Under the pieces are notes generated by a model. The model was not told the DNA's origin and searched no databases. It worked only from the letters and a program-made list of their open reading frames with translations. Positions 53,442 through 62,207 of a stretch of DNA of 64,000 nt are shown one piece after another (positions within the stretch are counted from its first letter, which is position 1; the number at the start of each line of letters is the position of its first letter). The stretch spans positions 20,954-84,953 of the forward strand of contig JAPLQE010000046.1 in NCBI GenBank assembly GCA_026399835.1, written 5' to 3'. A program made the translations under genes and the position numbers. This DNA is from Burkholderiales bacterium. Its GTDB lineage: Bacteria > Pseudomonadota > Gammaproteobacteria > Burkholderiales > Burkholderiaceae_E.

Positions 53442-53915
53442 ATGGACCCGCAGCCGATCGCCTTCACCACCTCGTTCACCGTCGAATGGGGCGACTGCGA
53501 TCCCGCGCGGATCGTGTTCTACCCGCACTACTTCTACTGGTTCGACACCGCGTTCCAGCACTGGCTGCGCTGCGCCGGCCTGTCGCAGGCCTCGCTCACC
53601 GAGCGCTACGGCGTGGTCGGCACGCCGATCCTCGAGGCCCACGCGAAGTTCCTGGTCGCCTCGACCGACGGCGATCGCCTGCTCGCCGAGGCACGCATCG
53701 AGAAGTTCGGCCCGAAGCGCTTCCGCATCGACTACAAGCTGATGCGCGGCCAGCAGCTGCTGGTCGAGGGCTGGGAGGTGCGCGCCTGGGTCGCGAAGGT
53801 CGGCGACCGGCTGCGCTCGCTGCCGATCCCGGCGGAGTTCGGCGCGGCGCTCGCCAACGTGTCGACCGACGAGGTGAGGCCGGTGCGCGTGGGGCACGAC
53901 CGGCCGCACTGGTAG
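53442..53915 (+). CDS. Acyl-CoA thioesterase, hotdog fold (4-hydroxybenzoyl-CoA thioesterase-like)
   Basis: The 157-residue protein has the hotdog start TVEWGDCDPARIVFYPHYFYWFD, with the catalytic Asp in DCDPA, and a hydrophobic helix FQHWLR. It matches the 4HBT/YbgC group that hydrolyses aromatic or short acyl-CoA esters. The ATG at 53442 is preferred because the 26 residues upstream are low-complexity. It ends 6 bp before the convergent rdgC. Confidence 0.85.
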   Translation: MDPQPIAFTTSFTVEWGDCDPARIVFYPHYFYWFDTAFQHWLRCAGLSQASLTERYGVVGTPILEAHAKFLVASTDGDRLLAEARIEKFGPKRFRIDYKLMRGQQLLVEGWEVRAWVAKVGDRLRSLPIPAEFGAALANVSTDEVRPVRVGHDRPHW

Positions 53916-53921
53916 CGCGGC

Positions 53922-54890
53922 TCAGGCCGCCTTCGCGAGCCGCGGCGTGCCGTCGGCCGGTGCGTCCGGCTTCGGATCGAGCCGCGCATCGGGGAGCGGG
54001 CCGCCGAGGGCGTCGACCACGCCCGCCAGCAGCGACGACAGCTCGCCCGCCATCAGCGTGAAGTCCGACAGGAACCGCTCCTCGGCATCGGCACCGGCGG
54101 CGCTGCCCGCCTCGGACTCCTTGAGCACATCGAGCGGACGGACCCGCTTGATGGCCAGCGTGTCGGTCAGCACCAGGCTCACGCGGTCGGCGAAGGTGAG
54201 CGCCAGGCGGGTGCACAGCTTGCCCGCCTTGGTGTGGCGGGCGACGTCGTCGACCTCGAGCGACTGGTTGGCGTAGCGGATCGTCGCCTTCGAGTCGCGC
54301 GCCTTGAGCACCACGTCCTGGTCGATGCTGAAGCCCGCGGGCGCGTCGTCGTCGACCAGCCACTGCGTCATCGCGGCGGTGGGCGAGGCCACGGTCTTCA
54401 GCGGCCGCGCCGGGAAGCCGTCGAGGGACTTCGCGAGCAGGCCGACGATCTCGTCGGCGCGCGTCTGCGAGGCCGCGTCGATGGCGAGCCAGCCGCCCAC
54501 CGGGTCGATCCAGGCCCGCGTGTCGGTCGACAGGCTGAAGGCGCGCGGCAGCAGCTCGTCGCGGACCTGCTCCTTGAGCTCCTTCATCCGCTTGCGGCCG
54601 GGCTTGAAGCCGTCCTCGGCCTCGATGCGCTCGGCCCGCTGCTTGACGAACTGCGAGACCACGCGCGCGGGCAGCAGCTTCTTCTCCTGGCGCAGCGAGA
54701 TCAGCATGTGGCGGCCCGACGCCAGCACCAGCGAGGTGTCGCCGTCGCGTGGCGGCACCCAGCCCGAGCGCACTTCCTCGACCGACGAGGCCTCGGTGAA
54801 GGCCAGCGGCAGCAGCGCATCGGCGAGGGTGTCGACGTCGAGGTCCCAGCCCGCCGGGACGCGGAGCACGATCAGGTTCTTGAACCACAT
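53922..54890 (-). CDS. rdgC: Recombination-associated protein RdgC
   Basis: RdgC is a ring-forming DNA-binding protein that limits RecA access to DNA. The 322-residue product has the family start MWFKNLIVLRVP, the central region GRKRMKELKEQVRDELLPRAF and the C-terminal SDFTLMAGELSSLL. The length (about 300 residues) is typical. It converges on the thioesterase gene and is divergent from psd. Confidence 0.93.
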   Translation of the reverse strand: MWFKNLIVLRVPAGWDLDVDTLADALLPLAFTEASSVEEVRSGWVPPRDGDTSLVLASGRHMLISLRQEKKLLPARVVSQFVKQRAERIEAEDGFKPGRKRMKELKEQVRDELLPRAFSLSTDTRAWIDPVGGWLAIDAASQTRADEIVGLLAKSLDGFPARPLKTVASPTAAMTQWLVDDDAPAGFSIDQDVVLKARDSKATIRYANQSLEVDDVARHTKAGKLCTRLALTFADRVSLVLTDTLAIKRVRPLDVLKESEAGSAAGADAEERFLSDFTLMAGELSSLLAGVVDALGGPLPDARLDPKPDAPADGTPRLAKAA

Positions 54891-55004
54891 GGGTGCGGCA
54901 TTCCTTCGCGAAAAAAGCCGTGAGTATGCGCGATCCGCGAGGCCCGCCGCCTCGCGCCGGACCGCCCGGCTAGAATGCGTCCGCCTTCAACGCCGGGTGC
55001 CGAC

Positions 55005-55853
55005 GTGACCGATCCCTTCGTGATCCTGCAGCACCTGCTGCCCAAGCAGGCGATGACCGTCGCGGCCGGCCGCTTCGCGTCGGCGCGTGCCGGCGGCCTG
55101 ACGCATGCGGCGATCCGCCGGTTCGTCGCGCGCTACGGCGTCGACATGGCCGAGGCGGCAGACCCGCGCATCGAGTCGTATCCGAGCTTCAACGACTTCT
55201 TCACGCGGGCGCTCAAGCCCGGTGCGCGGCCGCTCGCCGACGCCGACTGGATCTGCCCGGTCGACGGCGCGATCAGCCAGTTCGGGCGCATCGAGCGCGA
55301 CCGCGTGTTCCAGGCCAAGGGCCACGACTACACCACGACGGCACTGCTCGGCGGCGACGCGGCGCTGGCGGCGCGCTTCGACGACGGCGCCTTCGCGACG
55401 CTGTACCTCAGTCCGCGCGACTATCACCGCATCCACATGCCCTGCGAGGGCCGGCTGCGGCGCATGGTCCACGTGCCGGGCAGCCTGTACTCGGTGAACC
55501 CGGCGACGGCGCGCGGCATCCCGGGCCTGTTCGCGCGCAACGAGCGCGTGGTGTGCCTGTTCGACACCGCGCACGGACCGTTCGTGCTGGTGCTGGTGGG
55601 CGCGACGATCGTCGGCAGCATGGCCACCGTCTGGCATGGCGTCGTCAATCCGCCGCGTCCCGGCACGGTGCGCGCGTGGGACTACGACGCGCCGCCGTGC
55701 GTGCTCGCGCAGGGCGCGGAGATGGGCCGCTTCCTGCTCGGTTCGACGGTGGTGATGCTCTGGCCCGCGCTGCCGATGCGCTTCGAGCCCTCCTGGTCGC
55801 CGGGCCGCGCGATCCGGCTCGGCGAGCCGATGGCGACGCGCCTGCCCGCCTGA
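55005..55853 (+). CDS. psd: Phosphatidylserine decarboxylase proenzyme
   Basis: Psd makes phosphatidylethanolamine from phosphatidylserine in the membrane. The 282-residue proenzyme begins at GTG 55005 (MTDPFVILQHLLPKQ), shows YPSFNDFFTRALKPGARP and SPRDYHRIHMP, and carries the self-cleavage motif LGST (in RFLLGSTVVM), where the serine becomes the pyruvoyl group. The GTG start is set by family similarity. Confidence 0.95.
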   Translation: MTDPFVILQHLLPKQAMTVAAGRFASARAGGLTHAAIRRFVARYGVDMAEAADPRIESYPSFNDFFTRALKPGARPLADADWICPVDGAISQFGRIERDRVFQAKGHDYTTTALLGGDAALAARFDDGAFATLYLSPRDYHRIHMPCEGRLRRMVHVPGSLYSVNPATARGIPGLFARNERVVCLFDTAHGPFVLVLVGATIVGSMATVWHGVVNPPRPGTVRAWDYDAPPCVLAQGAEMGRFLLGSTVVMLWPALPMRFEPSWSPGRAIRLGEPMATRLPA

Positions 55854-55944
55854 GGCGCCGCAGTGTGTCCCGCGCGCCGCGTCCGCATGCGGAAAACGCG
55901 GGTTTGCAAGGCAAAAAAGCGCCACCCGGCCCGATGTTCGTGAG

Positions 55945-55950
55945 TAGAAT
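55945..55950 (+). promoter_or_regulatory. Possible -10 box for the HU/H1-like gene
   Basis: TAGAAT matches the -10 consensus at five of six places and lies 80 bp before the ATG. No -35 is found at the right distance, though a TTGCAA lies further upstream. Confidence 0.35.
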
Positions 55951-56030
55951 CGCGCTGCGTCGTCGCGGCACGCGTAGCGCGATCGATGCCGACGACCCCG
56001 AGGTCTACGTCCACCGCCACAGGAACCCAC

Positions 56031-56510
56031 ATGGCCACCGCAAAGAAGCCCGCTGCAAAGAAGCCCGCCGCCAAGAAGCCCGCTGCGAAGAAGCCCGCCG
56101 CCAAGAAGCCGGTCGCCGCCAAGGCGCCCGCGAAGAAGGCCGCCGCGAAAGCCGCCCCCAAGGCCGGCACGCCCAACGTCACGGCCGCGCCGATGAAGCC
56201 GATCGCCAAGCCCCTGAGCAAGTCGGGCCTGGTGTCGCACCTCGCCGAGGTCGCCGCCGTCGAAGTCAAGGCGGTCAAGGCCGTCCTCGCCAACCTCGAG
56301 GCCACCATCCTCGCGTCGCTGAGCAAGAAGGGCGCGCGTGCGTTCACCTGGCCCGGCCTGCTGAAGGCGACTGCCGTCTCCGTGCCGGCCAAGCCCGCGC
56401 GCAAGGGTGTCAACCCGTTCACCAAGCAGGAGCAGACCTTCGCCGCCAAGCCGGCGAGCACGCGCATTCGCGTGCGCATGCTCAAGAAGGCGCAGGACGC
56501 GGTCAAGTGA
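56031..56510 (+). CDS. HU-family DNA-binding protein with Lys/Ala/Pro-rich histone H1-like tail
   Basis: The 159-residue nucleoid protein begins with a basic tail of AKKPA repeats (residues 4-28) and Ala/Lys runs to about residue 45. The rest is an HU-like domain: LSKSGLVSHLAEVAAVEVKAV, KKGARAFTWPGLLK and NPFTKQEQTFAAKPAS. These HU/H1 hybrids are typical of Burkholderiales and bind and compact DNA. Five 15-bp repeats code the tail. A strong hairpin follows the gene. Confidence 0.88.
   Translation: MATAKKPAAKKPAAKKPAAKKPAAKKPVAAKAPAKKAAAKAAPKAGTPNVTAAPMKPIAKPLSKSGLVSHLAEVAAVEVKAVKAVLANLEATILASLSKKGARAFTWPGLLKATAVSVPAKPARKGVNPFTKQEQTFAAKPASTRIRVRMLKKAQDAVK
56040..56114 (+). repeat. 15-bp tandem repeat, 5 copies, coding AKKPA
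   Basis: Five near-identical 15-mers (GCAAAGAAGCCCGCT and third-base variants) encode the basic tail. The synonymous variation suggests selection on protein rather than recent duplication. Confidence 0.9.
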
Positions 56511-56515
56511 TCGCA

Positions 56516-56542
56516 CGCGGCCCGGGCGTGCCCCGGGCCGCG
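56516..56542 (+). terminator. Hairpin terminator after the HU/H1-like gene
   Basis: An 11-bp perfect stem (CGCGGCCCGGG with CCCGGGCCGCG) and a 5-nt loop begin 6 bp after the stop. There is no T-run, so it may act with Rho or as a 3' stabiliser. Confidence 0.5.
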
Positions 56543-56651
56543 CATCGTCGGCACGCGCCCTCGCGCGCGTCGCCGACGGGGGCACCCGCCTGACGGGGCC
56601 GCCCCGGCCCCGCCCCATGCGCATGGGCGCCGAGCGGGCGCCGCAGCCGCG

Positions 56652-57569
56652 ATGACACCGATCCTGCATCACTACGACTTCTCGCCGTTCGCCGAGAAGG
56701 CCCGCACGATGCTCGGCCGCAAGGGCCTGCGCTGGGGCTCGGTCGAGGTGTCGTCGGTGATGCCGAAGCCCGACCTGGTCGCGCTCACTGGCGGCTACCG
56801 GCACGTGCCGGTGCTGCAGTTCGGCGCCGACGTGTACTGCGACACGCGCTGCATCGCGCGCGAGCTCGACCGCCGCGTGCCCGCGCCGCCGCTGTCCGAC
56901 CCGGCCCATGCGGCCCTCGAGACGGCGATCGAGGCCTGGGTCGAGGGCGAGCTGTTCTGGGGCATCGCGCGCTGGGCGAGCGGGGTCAACGCCGCGACGG
57001 TGGATCCCGCGCTGCACGTGGACCGCGCGCGGCTGCGCGGCAAGGCGCCGCCCTCGCCCGAGCGGCTGCAGGCGGTGGCGCGGCGCAACCTGCGTACCGT
57101 GCGCGCCGCCCTGCCCGCGGTCGCCGGGCTGACCGCGCACGGACGCGACTGGCTGCTCGGCGATGCGCCCGGGCGGGCCGACTTCGCGGTCTTCCACACG
57201 CTGTGGTTCCTGTCCGCGTTCCGCATCGACTGCTCGGCCGAGCTCGAGCCCTACCCGGCACTGCGCGCCTGGATGGCGAGGATGGCGGCGATCGGACACG
57301 GCACGCCGGTGCCCATGAGCGCCGCCGAGGCGCTCGCGATCGCGGCGCAGGCCGTGCCCGACGCGCCGCGGCCCACCGTCGTCGACGACGCCATGCCGCC
57401 GCTCGGCACGCCGGTGGCGGTGCGACCTGACGGCTACGTCACGGATCCGGTCGAGGGGCTGCTCGTCGGCTACGACGTCGACGACGTGGCGATCGCCCGG
57501 CACGACGCGCGGCTGGGCGACACCGTCGTGCACCTGCCGCGACTGGGGTACACGCTGAGCGAGCGTTGA
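56652..57569 (+). CDS. Glutathione S-transferase family protein
   Basis: The 305-residue product has an N-terminal thioredoxin-like domain (LHHYDFSPFAEKARTMLGRKGL) with the VPVLQFGADVYCDTRCIAREL block, then an all-helical C-terminal domain with DAPGRADFAVFHTLWF. A C-terminal extension of about 80 residues (from about 225) is unusual for plain GSTs and is seen in some bacterial GST subfamilies. The substrate is unknown. It lies before a ChrR-like cupin gene. Confidence 0.82.
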   Translation: MTPILHHYDFSPFAEKARTMLGRKGLRWGSVEVSSVMPKPDLVALTGGYRHVPVLQFGADVYCDTRCIARELDRRVPAPPLSDPAHAALETAIEAWVEGELFWGIARWASGVNAATVDPALHVDRARLRGKAPPSPERLQAVARRNLRTVRAALPAVAGLTAHGRDWLLGDAPGRADFAVFHTLWFLSAFRIDCSAELEPYPALRAWMARMAAIGHGTPVPMSAAEALAIAAQAVPDAPRPTVVDDAMPPLGTPVAVRPDGYVTDPVEGLLVGYDVDDVAIARHDARLGDTVVHLPRLGYTLSER

Positions 57570-57667
57570 CCGGCGGGCTCGCGCGGAGCGCCGGTCGGCC
57601 GGTGTCTGCGCACGGGCGGGTTCACCGCCCGGTTGCCGCCGCCCGCCCGCTGCCCCACACTCGTCGC

Positions 57668-58066
57668 ATGACCTCCGTCCGCCCCAAGACCCACCGTGAA
57701 TTCTTCCGGATCGCCCTCGACGCGGCCGCCACCGGCACCGCCCGCTGGACACCCGTGCCGGGCTCGGACGGCCTCATCACCGAGCTGATCCTCGCCGACA
57801 ACGTCGACCCGGCGACGAAGACCGGCTCGCGCACGCGGCTGGCCCGCTGGCAGCCGGGGGCGCGCGTGCCCGAGGCGGTGATCCACGACTTCCATGAGGA
57901 GGTCTTCATCGTCGAGGGCGACCTGGTCGTCGGCTGCGACGCGCGCGGCGAGGGCGGCGAGCGCTTCGACGCCTACACCTTCGCCTGTCGGCCGCCGCAG
58001 GTGCTGCACGGCCCGTTCACGAGCCGCGGCGGCTGCATGCTGCTCGAGTTCCAGTACTACGACTGA
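57668..58066 (+). CDS. ChrR-like cupin domain protein
   Basis: The 132-residue cupin has a first motif around FHEEVFIVEGDLVVG and a second around PPQVLHGPFTSRGGCMLLEF, with His and Glu residues in metal-ligand positions. It resembles the cupin of anti-sigma factor ChrR and related stand-alone sensors, but no sigma factor or zinc-binding ASD domain is here. The start ATG at 57668 is set by the family N-terminus. Confidence 0.7.
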   Translation: MTSVRPKTHREFFRIALDAAATGTARWTPVPGSDGLITELILADNVDPATKTGSRTRLARWQPGARVPEAVIHDFHEEVFIVEGDLVVGCDARGEGGERFDAYTFACRPPQVLHGPFTSRGGCMLLEFQYYD

Positions 58067-58096
58067 ACCCCGCCGGCCCTCGGGCCGGGACCCAGC

Positions 58097-58771
58097 ATGT
58101 GCGCGAACTACGTCCCGGTCACCGACCTCGAGCGGATGAAGCTGTTCTTCGCCGTGATGCGCGGCGACCCGGTGCCCGAGGAGACCTGGCCCGGCTATGC
58201 CGCGCCCTTCGTGCGCCAGTCGCGCGAGCAGGCCGAGGGCCATGTCCGCGAGGCTGCGACCGGGCTGTTCGGCCTGGTGCCCCACTGGTCGAAGGATCTG
58301 GCGATCGGCCGTCGTACCTACAACGCGCGCTCGGAGACCGCGGCCGAGAAGCCGAGCTTTCGCGACGCCTGGCGATACGGCCGGCGCTGCATCGTGCCGG
58401 CCGAGGCGATCTACGAGCCGAACTGGGAGTCCGGCCGCGCCGTGCGCTGGAAGATCCGTCGCCGGGACGGCGCGCCGATGGGGATCGCCGGCCTGTGGGG
58501 CGCCCGGCGCGGGCCGGACGGCGGCGAGCTGCTGTCGTTCACGATGCTGACCATCAATGCCGACGGCCATCCGCTGATGCAGCGCTTCCACAAGCCCGAC
58601 GACGAGAAGCGGATGGTCGTGGTGCTGCACGAGACCGACTACGACCGCTGGCTCGATGCGCCGGTCGGGCAGACGCGGGACTTCCTGGAGCGCTGGCCGG
58701 CCGAGGACCTCGAGGCGGAGCCGGCGCCCAGGCCGCCGGCGAAGCGCCGCACGCCGGACGCCGAAGACTGA
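58097..58771 (+). CDS. SRAP-family protein YedK (SOS response-associated, HMCES-like)
   Basis: SRAP proteins make a covalent thiazolidine cross-link with abasic sites in single-stranded DNA. The 224-residue product shows the catalytic Cys2 right after the initiator Met, Asn in YNARSET, Glu in AEAIYEP and His in HPLMQRFHKP, the complete active set. A basic, Pro-rich tail follows. It lies 30 bp after the ChrR-like cupin gene and ends 6 bp from the convergent hypothetical gene. Confidence 0.9.
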   Translation: MCANYVPVTDLERMKLFFAVMRGDPVPEETWPGYAAPFVRQSREQAEGHVREAATGLFGLVPHWSKDLAIGRRTYNARSETAAEKPSFRDAWRYGRRCIVPAEAIYEPNWESGRAVRWKIRRRDGAPMGIAGLWGARRGPDGGELLSFTMLTINADGHPLMQRFHKPDDEKRMVVVLHETDYDRWLDAPVGQTRDFLERWPAEDLEAEPAPRPPAKRRTPDAED

Positions 58772-58777
58772 GCCGCG

Positions 58778-59545
58778 TCAGCCCGGGTCGGGTTCCTTGG
58801 GCGGCTTGCGCGGCTGGCCCACCATCCGCTTGACGGCTAAGCGCCGGATTGTCAGCAGTTCGGCCAGCACGTCGGCCGGAAAGCCGCGGCGTCCGCCGCG
58901 CCGGTCCACCAGCAGGTCGTCGATCAGCTCGGTCGCGACCGGCAGGTCGCCCCACACTGCGGAGATCTGGTTCAGCACATGGGGGAAGCGGCGCGCGAGG
59001 CCGGGCACCGGATCGCCGCCGCGCGCCAGGTCGATCGCCAGCTGGTGCGAGGCGATGGTCAGGGGCTGCGGCGGGCGCCGTTCCCACCGATCGGATCCTT
59101 TCTGCGCCGCTGCGGCCTGGGAGCGAGTGGTGTCGGACCGCGCCGCGGGCGCCGAGGCCGGCGCAGGCGCGACCGGAGCCGGCGTCGCAGCGGGCGCTTC
59201 GGCGCGTGCGTCCGCATGCGGTGCGGCGGCGGGAATGCGTCGGTCCTGGGCCGTGTCCGCGACGCTGCGTGCCGCCGGCGTGGCCGGCGCGGCTGCCATA
59301 GCCGGCGATGCGGGCCGAGCGGACTCGGCCGGCGTGGGCGGCGATGCGCGTGATGCCGATGAAGCCGACGACGCGGGCCGGCCGCCCGCCCGGGCCGACT
59401 CGGTCGGCGAGGCAGCTCCCGGCGTGCGCGCAGGCCTGATCCCCGTCCGCGGCTGTGCGGCCGCGGACCGCCCGGGTTTCGGGGCGATCACCGCGGGTGG
59501 TTGGGCGACGTAGGCCTCGCCACGGCTCGACCGGAAGAACTTCAT
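58778..59545 (-). CDS. Hypothetical protein with Ala/Pro-rich linker and conserved C-terminal domain
   Basis: This 255-residue protein is unrecognised. It begins MKFFRSSRGEAYVAQPPA (ATG 59545), continues as a disordered Ala/Pro/Ser/Arg stretch to about residue 155, and ends in a compact domain with LTIASHQLAIDLARGG, FPHVLNQISAVWGD, ATELIDDLL and RRGFPADVLAELLTIRRL. The last part looks like a folded helical domain found in other Burkholderiales. No signal or membrane helix is present. Confidence 0.6.
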   Translation of the reverse strand: MKFFRSSRGEAYVAQPPAVIAPKPGRSAAAQPRTGIRPARTPGAASPTESARAGGRPASSASSASRASPPTPAESARPASPAMAAAPATPAARSVADTAQDRRIPAAAPHADARAEAPAATPAPVAPAPASAPAARSDTTRSQAAAAQKGSDRWERRPPQPLTIASHQLAIDLARGGDPVPGLARRFPHVLNQISAVWGDLPVATELIDDLLVDRRGGRRGFPADVLAELLTIRRLAVKRMVGQPRKPPKEPDPG

Positions 59546-59759
59546 CGTTGCGGCGTACTCGTTAGTGCGACACCGGCGCGGGTGTCCCGCGGCCTGGCCG
59601 GGGCCCGTGACGCGCGACCCCGGAAGAAGAAGCTCCGAGTGTCCGCGCGCGATCCGGCGCCTCCGGCCGGTCACGGTCGAACGGCACACGGCGGGCGACC
59701 GGTGGCCGGAATGTCGGGATTTTCCGACGCCGGGCCCAGACCGCCTGCGTGCGCGGCGC

Positions 59760-60311
59760 TCAGCCCGCCGCGAGCGGCGCGGCATCCCGGCCCAGCACCG
59801 TGGCGAGGTGGCCGATCGCCTGCTCGAACGATCCGAACAGCCGCGTCGAGCGCGACAGCATCAGGTTCATCGGCTCGCCGAAGCCTTCGATCCACAGGCC
59901 GTGGGTGTCGTCCCACTCGGTACCGCCCGCATCGGTGCGGGTCGGGAAGTGGTGGCGCACGCGCTCGGCGTAGCTGAGTTCGGGTCGGGGCAGGTAGCCG
60001 GCCACCGGCTTGCCGAGCGCCACCGCGACGCCGACCTCGAACACCGTGCCGCTGTCCGGTTCGACCAGGCCGCGGTGGGGCTGCAGGTTGGCGACGACGG
60101 CGTCGCAGCGGCGGATCAGCGCGACGTTGCCCTCGTAGATGCGCTGGGCGAGCGCCGCGCCGCCTGCGCCCGCCGGCGGTCCGCCGTCCGAGGGGCGCAG
60201 GCCCGTCAGCCCGAGCGCCGCGCACAGCCGCTCCATCCGGGCGTAGCAGGCCTCGGCGTCGGGCCTGAAGACGTCCGGGCCGGCGAGGTAGACGGTGGGG
60301 GAGGCGGGCAT
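59760..60311 (-). CDS. Nucleoside 2-deoxyribosyltransferase
   Basis: The 183-residue enzyme exchanges bases on 2-deoxyribonucleosides in salvage. The family start YLAGPDVFRPDA, the segment NLQPHRGLVEPDSGTVFEVGVAVALGKPV with the catalytic Glu and Asp, and the C-terminal FGEPMNLML fit well. The ATG is at 60311; upstream sequence is unrelated. It is preceded by a gap of about 200 bp (59546-59759) that shows no clear feature. On its other side it faces the 458-bp repeat-bearing gap before the peroxidase. Confidence 0.82.
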   Translation of the reverse strand: MPASPTVYLAGPDVFRPDAEACYARMERLCAALGLTGLRPSDGGPPAGAGGAALAQRIYEGNVALIRRCDAVVANLQPHRGLVEPDSGTVFEVGVAVALGKPVAGYLPRPELSYAERVRHHFPTRTDAGGTEWDDTHGLWIEGFGEPMNLMLSRSTRLFGSFEQAIGHLATVLGRDAAPLAAG

Positions 60312-60357
60312 CGGTGCGGCGGAGGTGGGCGCGGGGCATCGGGATGATACCGGCCGC

Positions 60358-60412
60358 ACTCGGCCCGCACTCGGCCCGCACTCGGCCCGCACTCGGCCCG
60401 CACTCGGCCCGC
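60358..60412. repeat. 11-bp tandem repeat ACTCGGCCCGC, 5 copies
   Basis: Five exact head-to-tail 11-mers lie 47 bp upstream of the deoxyribosyltransferase start, in the divergent gap. The unit length of about one helical turn would put any bound protein on the same DNA face. No unit is varied, so the array is probably recent or under selection. Confidence 0.93.
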
Positions 60413-60769
60413 TGTGTTCTGCCGTTCGTCCCCTCCGTGTCGCCCGCCTGCCCCGACCTGCCCCCACAGCGGCATGCATCCCCCGCTTTTCGAGGCTTGT
60501 CCGTTGCGGCCGATGCCGACAATGAATCGTGTCGAAAGGTCGGCGTGCCGGTCGCCGCAGGCCTCCGCAGGACCCGCGAAGCCGGCCGGCCGTCGGAGGA
60601 CCGTAAGGGCGCCGACACGATCGACCGAAAACCGAGCACGAGGCATGGGGCCTGAGCCGGATCCCGCGCCGTCGCATCGAAGCCGGGGCCGTCCCGCCTG
60701 GCCGCCGCAGTCAGTCGCAGCACGAACCGAAGGCACGCGTCAGGGCGCCGGGCCTCGAAGGGAAGGGTC
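60413..60769. other. Intergenic region upstream of the di-haem peroxidase cluster
   Basis: About 357 bp without a credible gene. A weak promoter-like pair TTGTCC and GACAAT (15-bp spacing) occurs near 60508-60534, and short inverted GC stretches near 60580-60600. Nothing definite is visible. Confidence 0.4.
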
Positions 60770-61816
60770 ATGAACCGCAAGCTCATCGCCGGCGCGCTCG
60801 CCGGACTCGCCGCCGCGGCCAGTCTGGTCGCCGGCCAGGTCGTCGCCACCGAGGCATCGAAGCCCGACCCGTGGCTGCGGCCCGCCGCCGTCCCGGCACC
60901 GGCCGACAATGTCCCGAACGCCGAGCGCATCGAGCTCGGCCGCGCGCTGTTCTTCGATCCGCGCCTGTCCGGCTCGGGGATGATCAGCTGCGCCACCTGC
61001 CACAACCCCTCGCTCGGCTGGAGCGACGGCCAGCCCACCGCGATCGGCCACATGTCGAAGCGGCTCGGCCGCGCCACGCCGACGATCGTCAACTCGGCCT
61101 ACAACACGATCCAGATGTGGGACGGCCGCAAGGCCAGCCTCGAGGATCAGGCGCTCGGCCCGATCGGCGACCCGAACGAGATGGCGCTGCCGATTCCGCA
61201 GATGCTCGAGCGGCTGTCCGCGATCGACGGCTACCGCGCGATGTTCGAGCGGGCCTATCCGGGTCAGGGCGTGACCGCCGAGACCGTCGCCCGCGCGATC
61301 GCGAGCTTCGAGCGCACTGTCGTCTCGTCGACCTCGCCCTTCGACCGCTGGCGCGCCGGCGACGCCACCGCGGTGAGCGATGCCGCCAAGCGCGGCTTCG
61401 AGGTGTTCAACGGCAAGGGCAACTGCTCGGCCTGCCACCAGGGCTTCAACTTCACCGACAACGGCTTCCACAACATCGGCATCAAGGCGGACGGCGACGC
61501 CGAGGGGCGCTTCGCGCACCGCAAGGTGAAGGTGCTCAAGGGCGCCTTCAAGACGCCGACGCTGCGCGAGATCGCGCTGACGGCGCCCTACATGCGCAAC
61601 GGCATGTACGGCACGCTCGAGGAGGTGGTCGAGCACTACGACCGCGGCGGCGACGACCTGTCCAACCTCAGCCCGAACATGAAGCCGCTGGGCCTCTCCG
61701 CGCGGGAGAAGGCCGACCTGGTCGACTTCATGAAGACGCTGACCGGCGCGCCGATGGCGATCGTGCTGCCGCAGCTGCCGCCCGGTCCCGCCAGCGCCCC
61801 CACCGCCTCGCGCTGA
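60770..61816 (+). CDS. Di-haem cytochrome c peroxidase / MauG-family protein
   Basis: The 348-residue periplasmic protein has a signal peptide (to about residue 27) and two haem-attachment motifs, CATCH (Cys74, Cys77, His78) and CSACH (Cys219, Cys222, His223). It also has the family's GRALFFDPRLSGSG, NSAYNTIQMWDGR and TPTLREIALTAPYMRNG blocks. Members reduce peroxides or modify proteins. Whether this one is a peroxidase or a MauG-like oxidase cannot be told. It leads a cluster with cupredoxin, cytochrome c and SCO genes (gaps of 34, 27 and an overlap). Confidence 0.88.
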   Translation: MNRKLIAGALAGLAAAASLVAGQVVATEASKPDPWLRPAAVPAPADNVPNAERIELGRALFFDPRLSGSGMISCATCHNPSLGWSDGQPTAIGHMSKRLGRATPTIVNSAYNTIQMWDGRKASLEDQALGPIGDPNEMALPIPQMLERLSAIDGYRAMFERAYPGQGVTAETVARAIASFERTVVSSTSPFDRWRAGDATAVSDAAKRGFEVFNGKGNCSACHQGFNFTDNGFHNIGIKADGDAEGRFAHRKVKVLKGAFKTPTLREIALTAPYMRNGMYGTLEEVVEHYDRGGDDLSNLSPNMKPLGLSAREKADLVDFMKTLTGAPMAIVLPQLPPGPASAPTASR

Positions 61817-61850
61817 TCCGACGAACCCGACCCTCGCCGAGAGATTCCCG

Positions 61851-62180
61851 ATGAAGACCCACACGACCCTCCCGACCCTCGCCGGCCTGCTGCTGCTCGC
61901 TTTCACCGGTGGCGCCGCCGCCGCCGAGCACATGGTCACCCAGAAGAACAAGGCGTTCGACAAGGCCGCGCTGGCGGTGAAGGTCGGCGACAAGGTGAGC
62001 TTCAGGAACGAGGACCCGTTCGTGCACAACGTGTTCTCGCTGACCGAGCCGGGCTCGTTCGACCTCGGCACTTACGCGCAGGGCCAGGCCAAGGGGCAGG
62101 TGTTCGCGAAGGAGGGCAAGTTCGAGATCGAATGCGCCATCCATCCCGAGATGAAGCTGCTGCTGACGGTCACGAAGTAA
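61851..62180 (+). CDS. Plastocyanin-like cupredoxin
   Basis: The 109-residue protein has a signal peptide (to about residue 25) and a single cupredoxin domain with type 1 copper ligands His59 (FVHNVF), Cys95, His98 and Met101 (ECAIHPEM). It is a small periplasmic electron carrier like those called methylamine-utilisation or plastocyanin/azurin family. It lies between the di-haem peroxidase and a cytochrome c and may shuttle electrons between them. Confidence 0.85.
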   Translation: MKTHTTLPTLAGLLLLAFTGGAAAAEHMVTQKNKAFDKAALAVKVGDKVSFRNEDPFVHNVFSLTEPGSFDLGTYAQGQAKGQVFAKEGKFEIECAIHPEMKLLLTVTK

Positions 62181-62207
62181 GCCTCGCTGCACGAGACCGG
62201 ATCCGAG

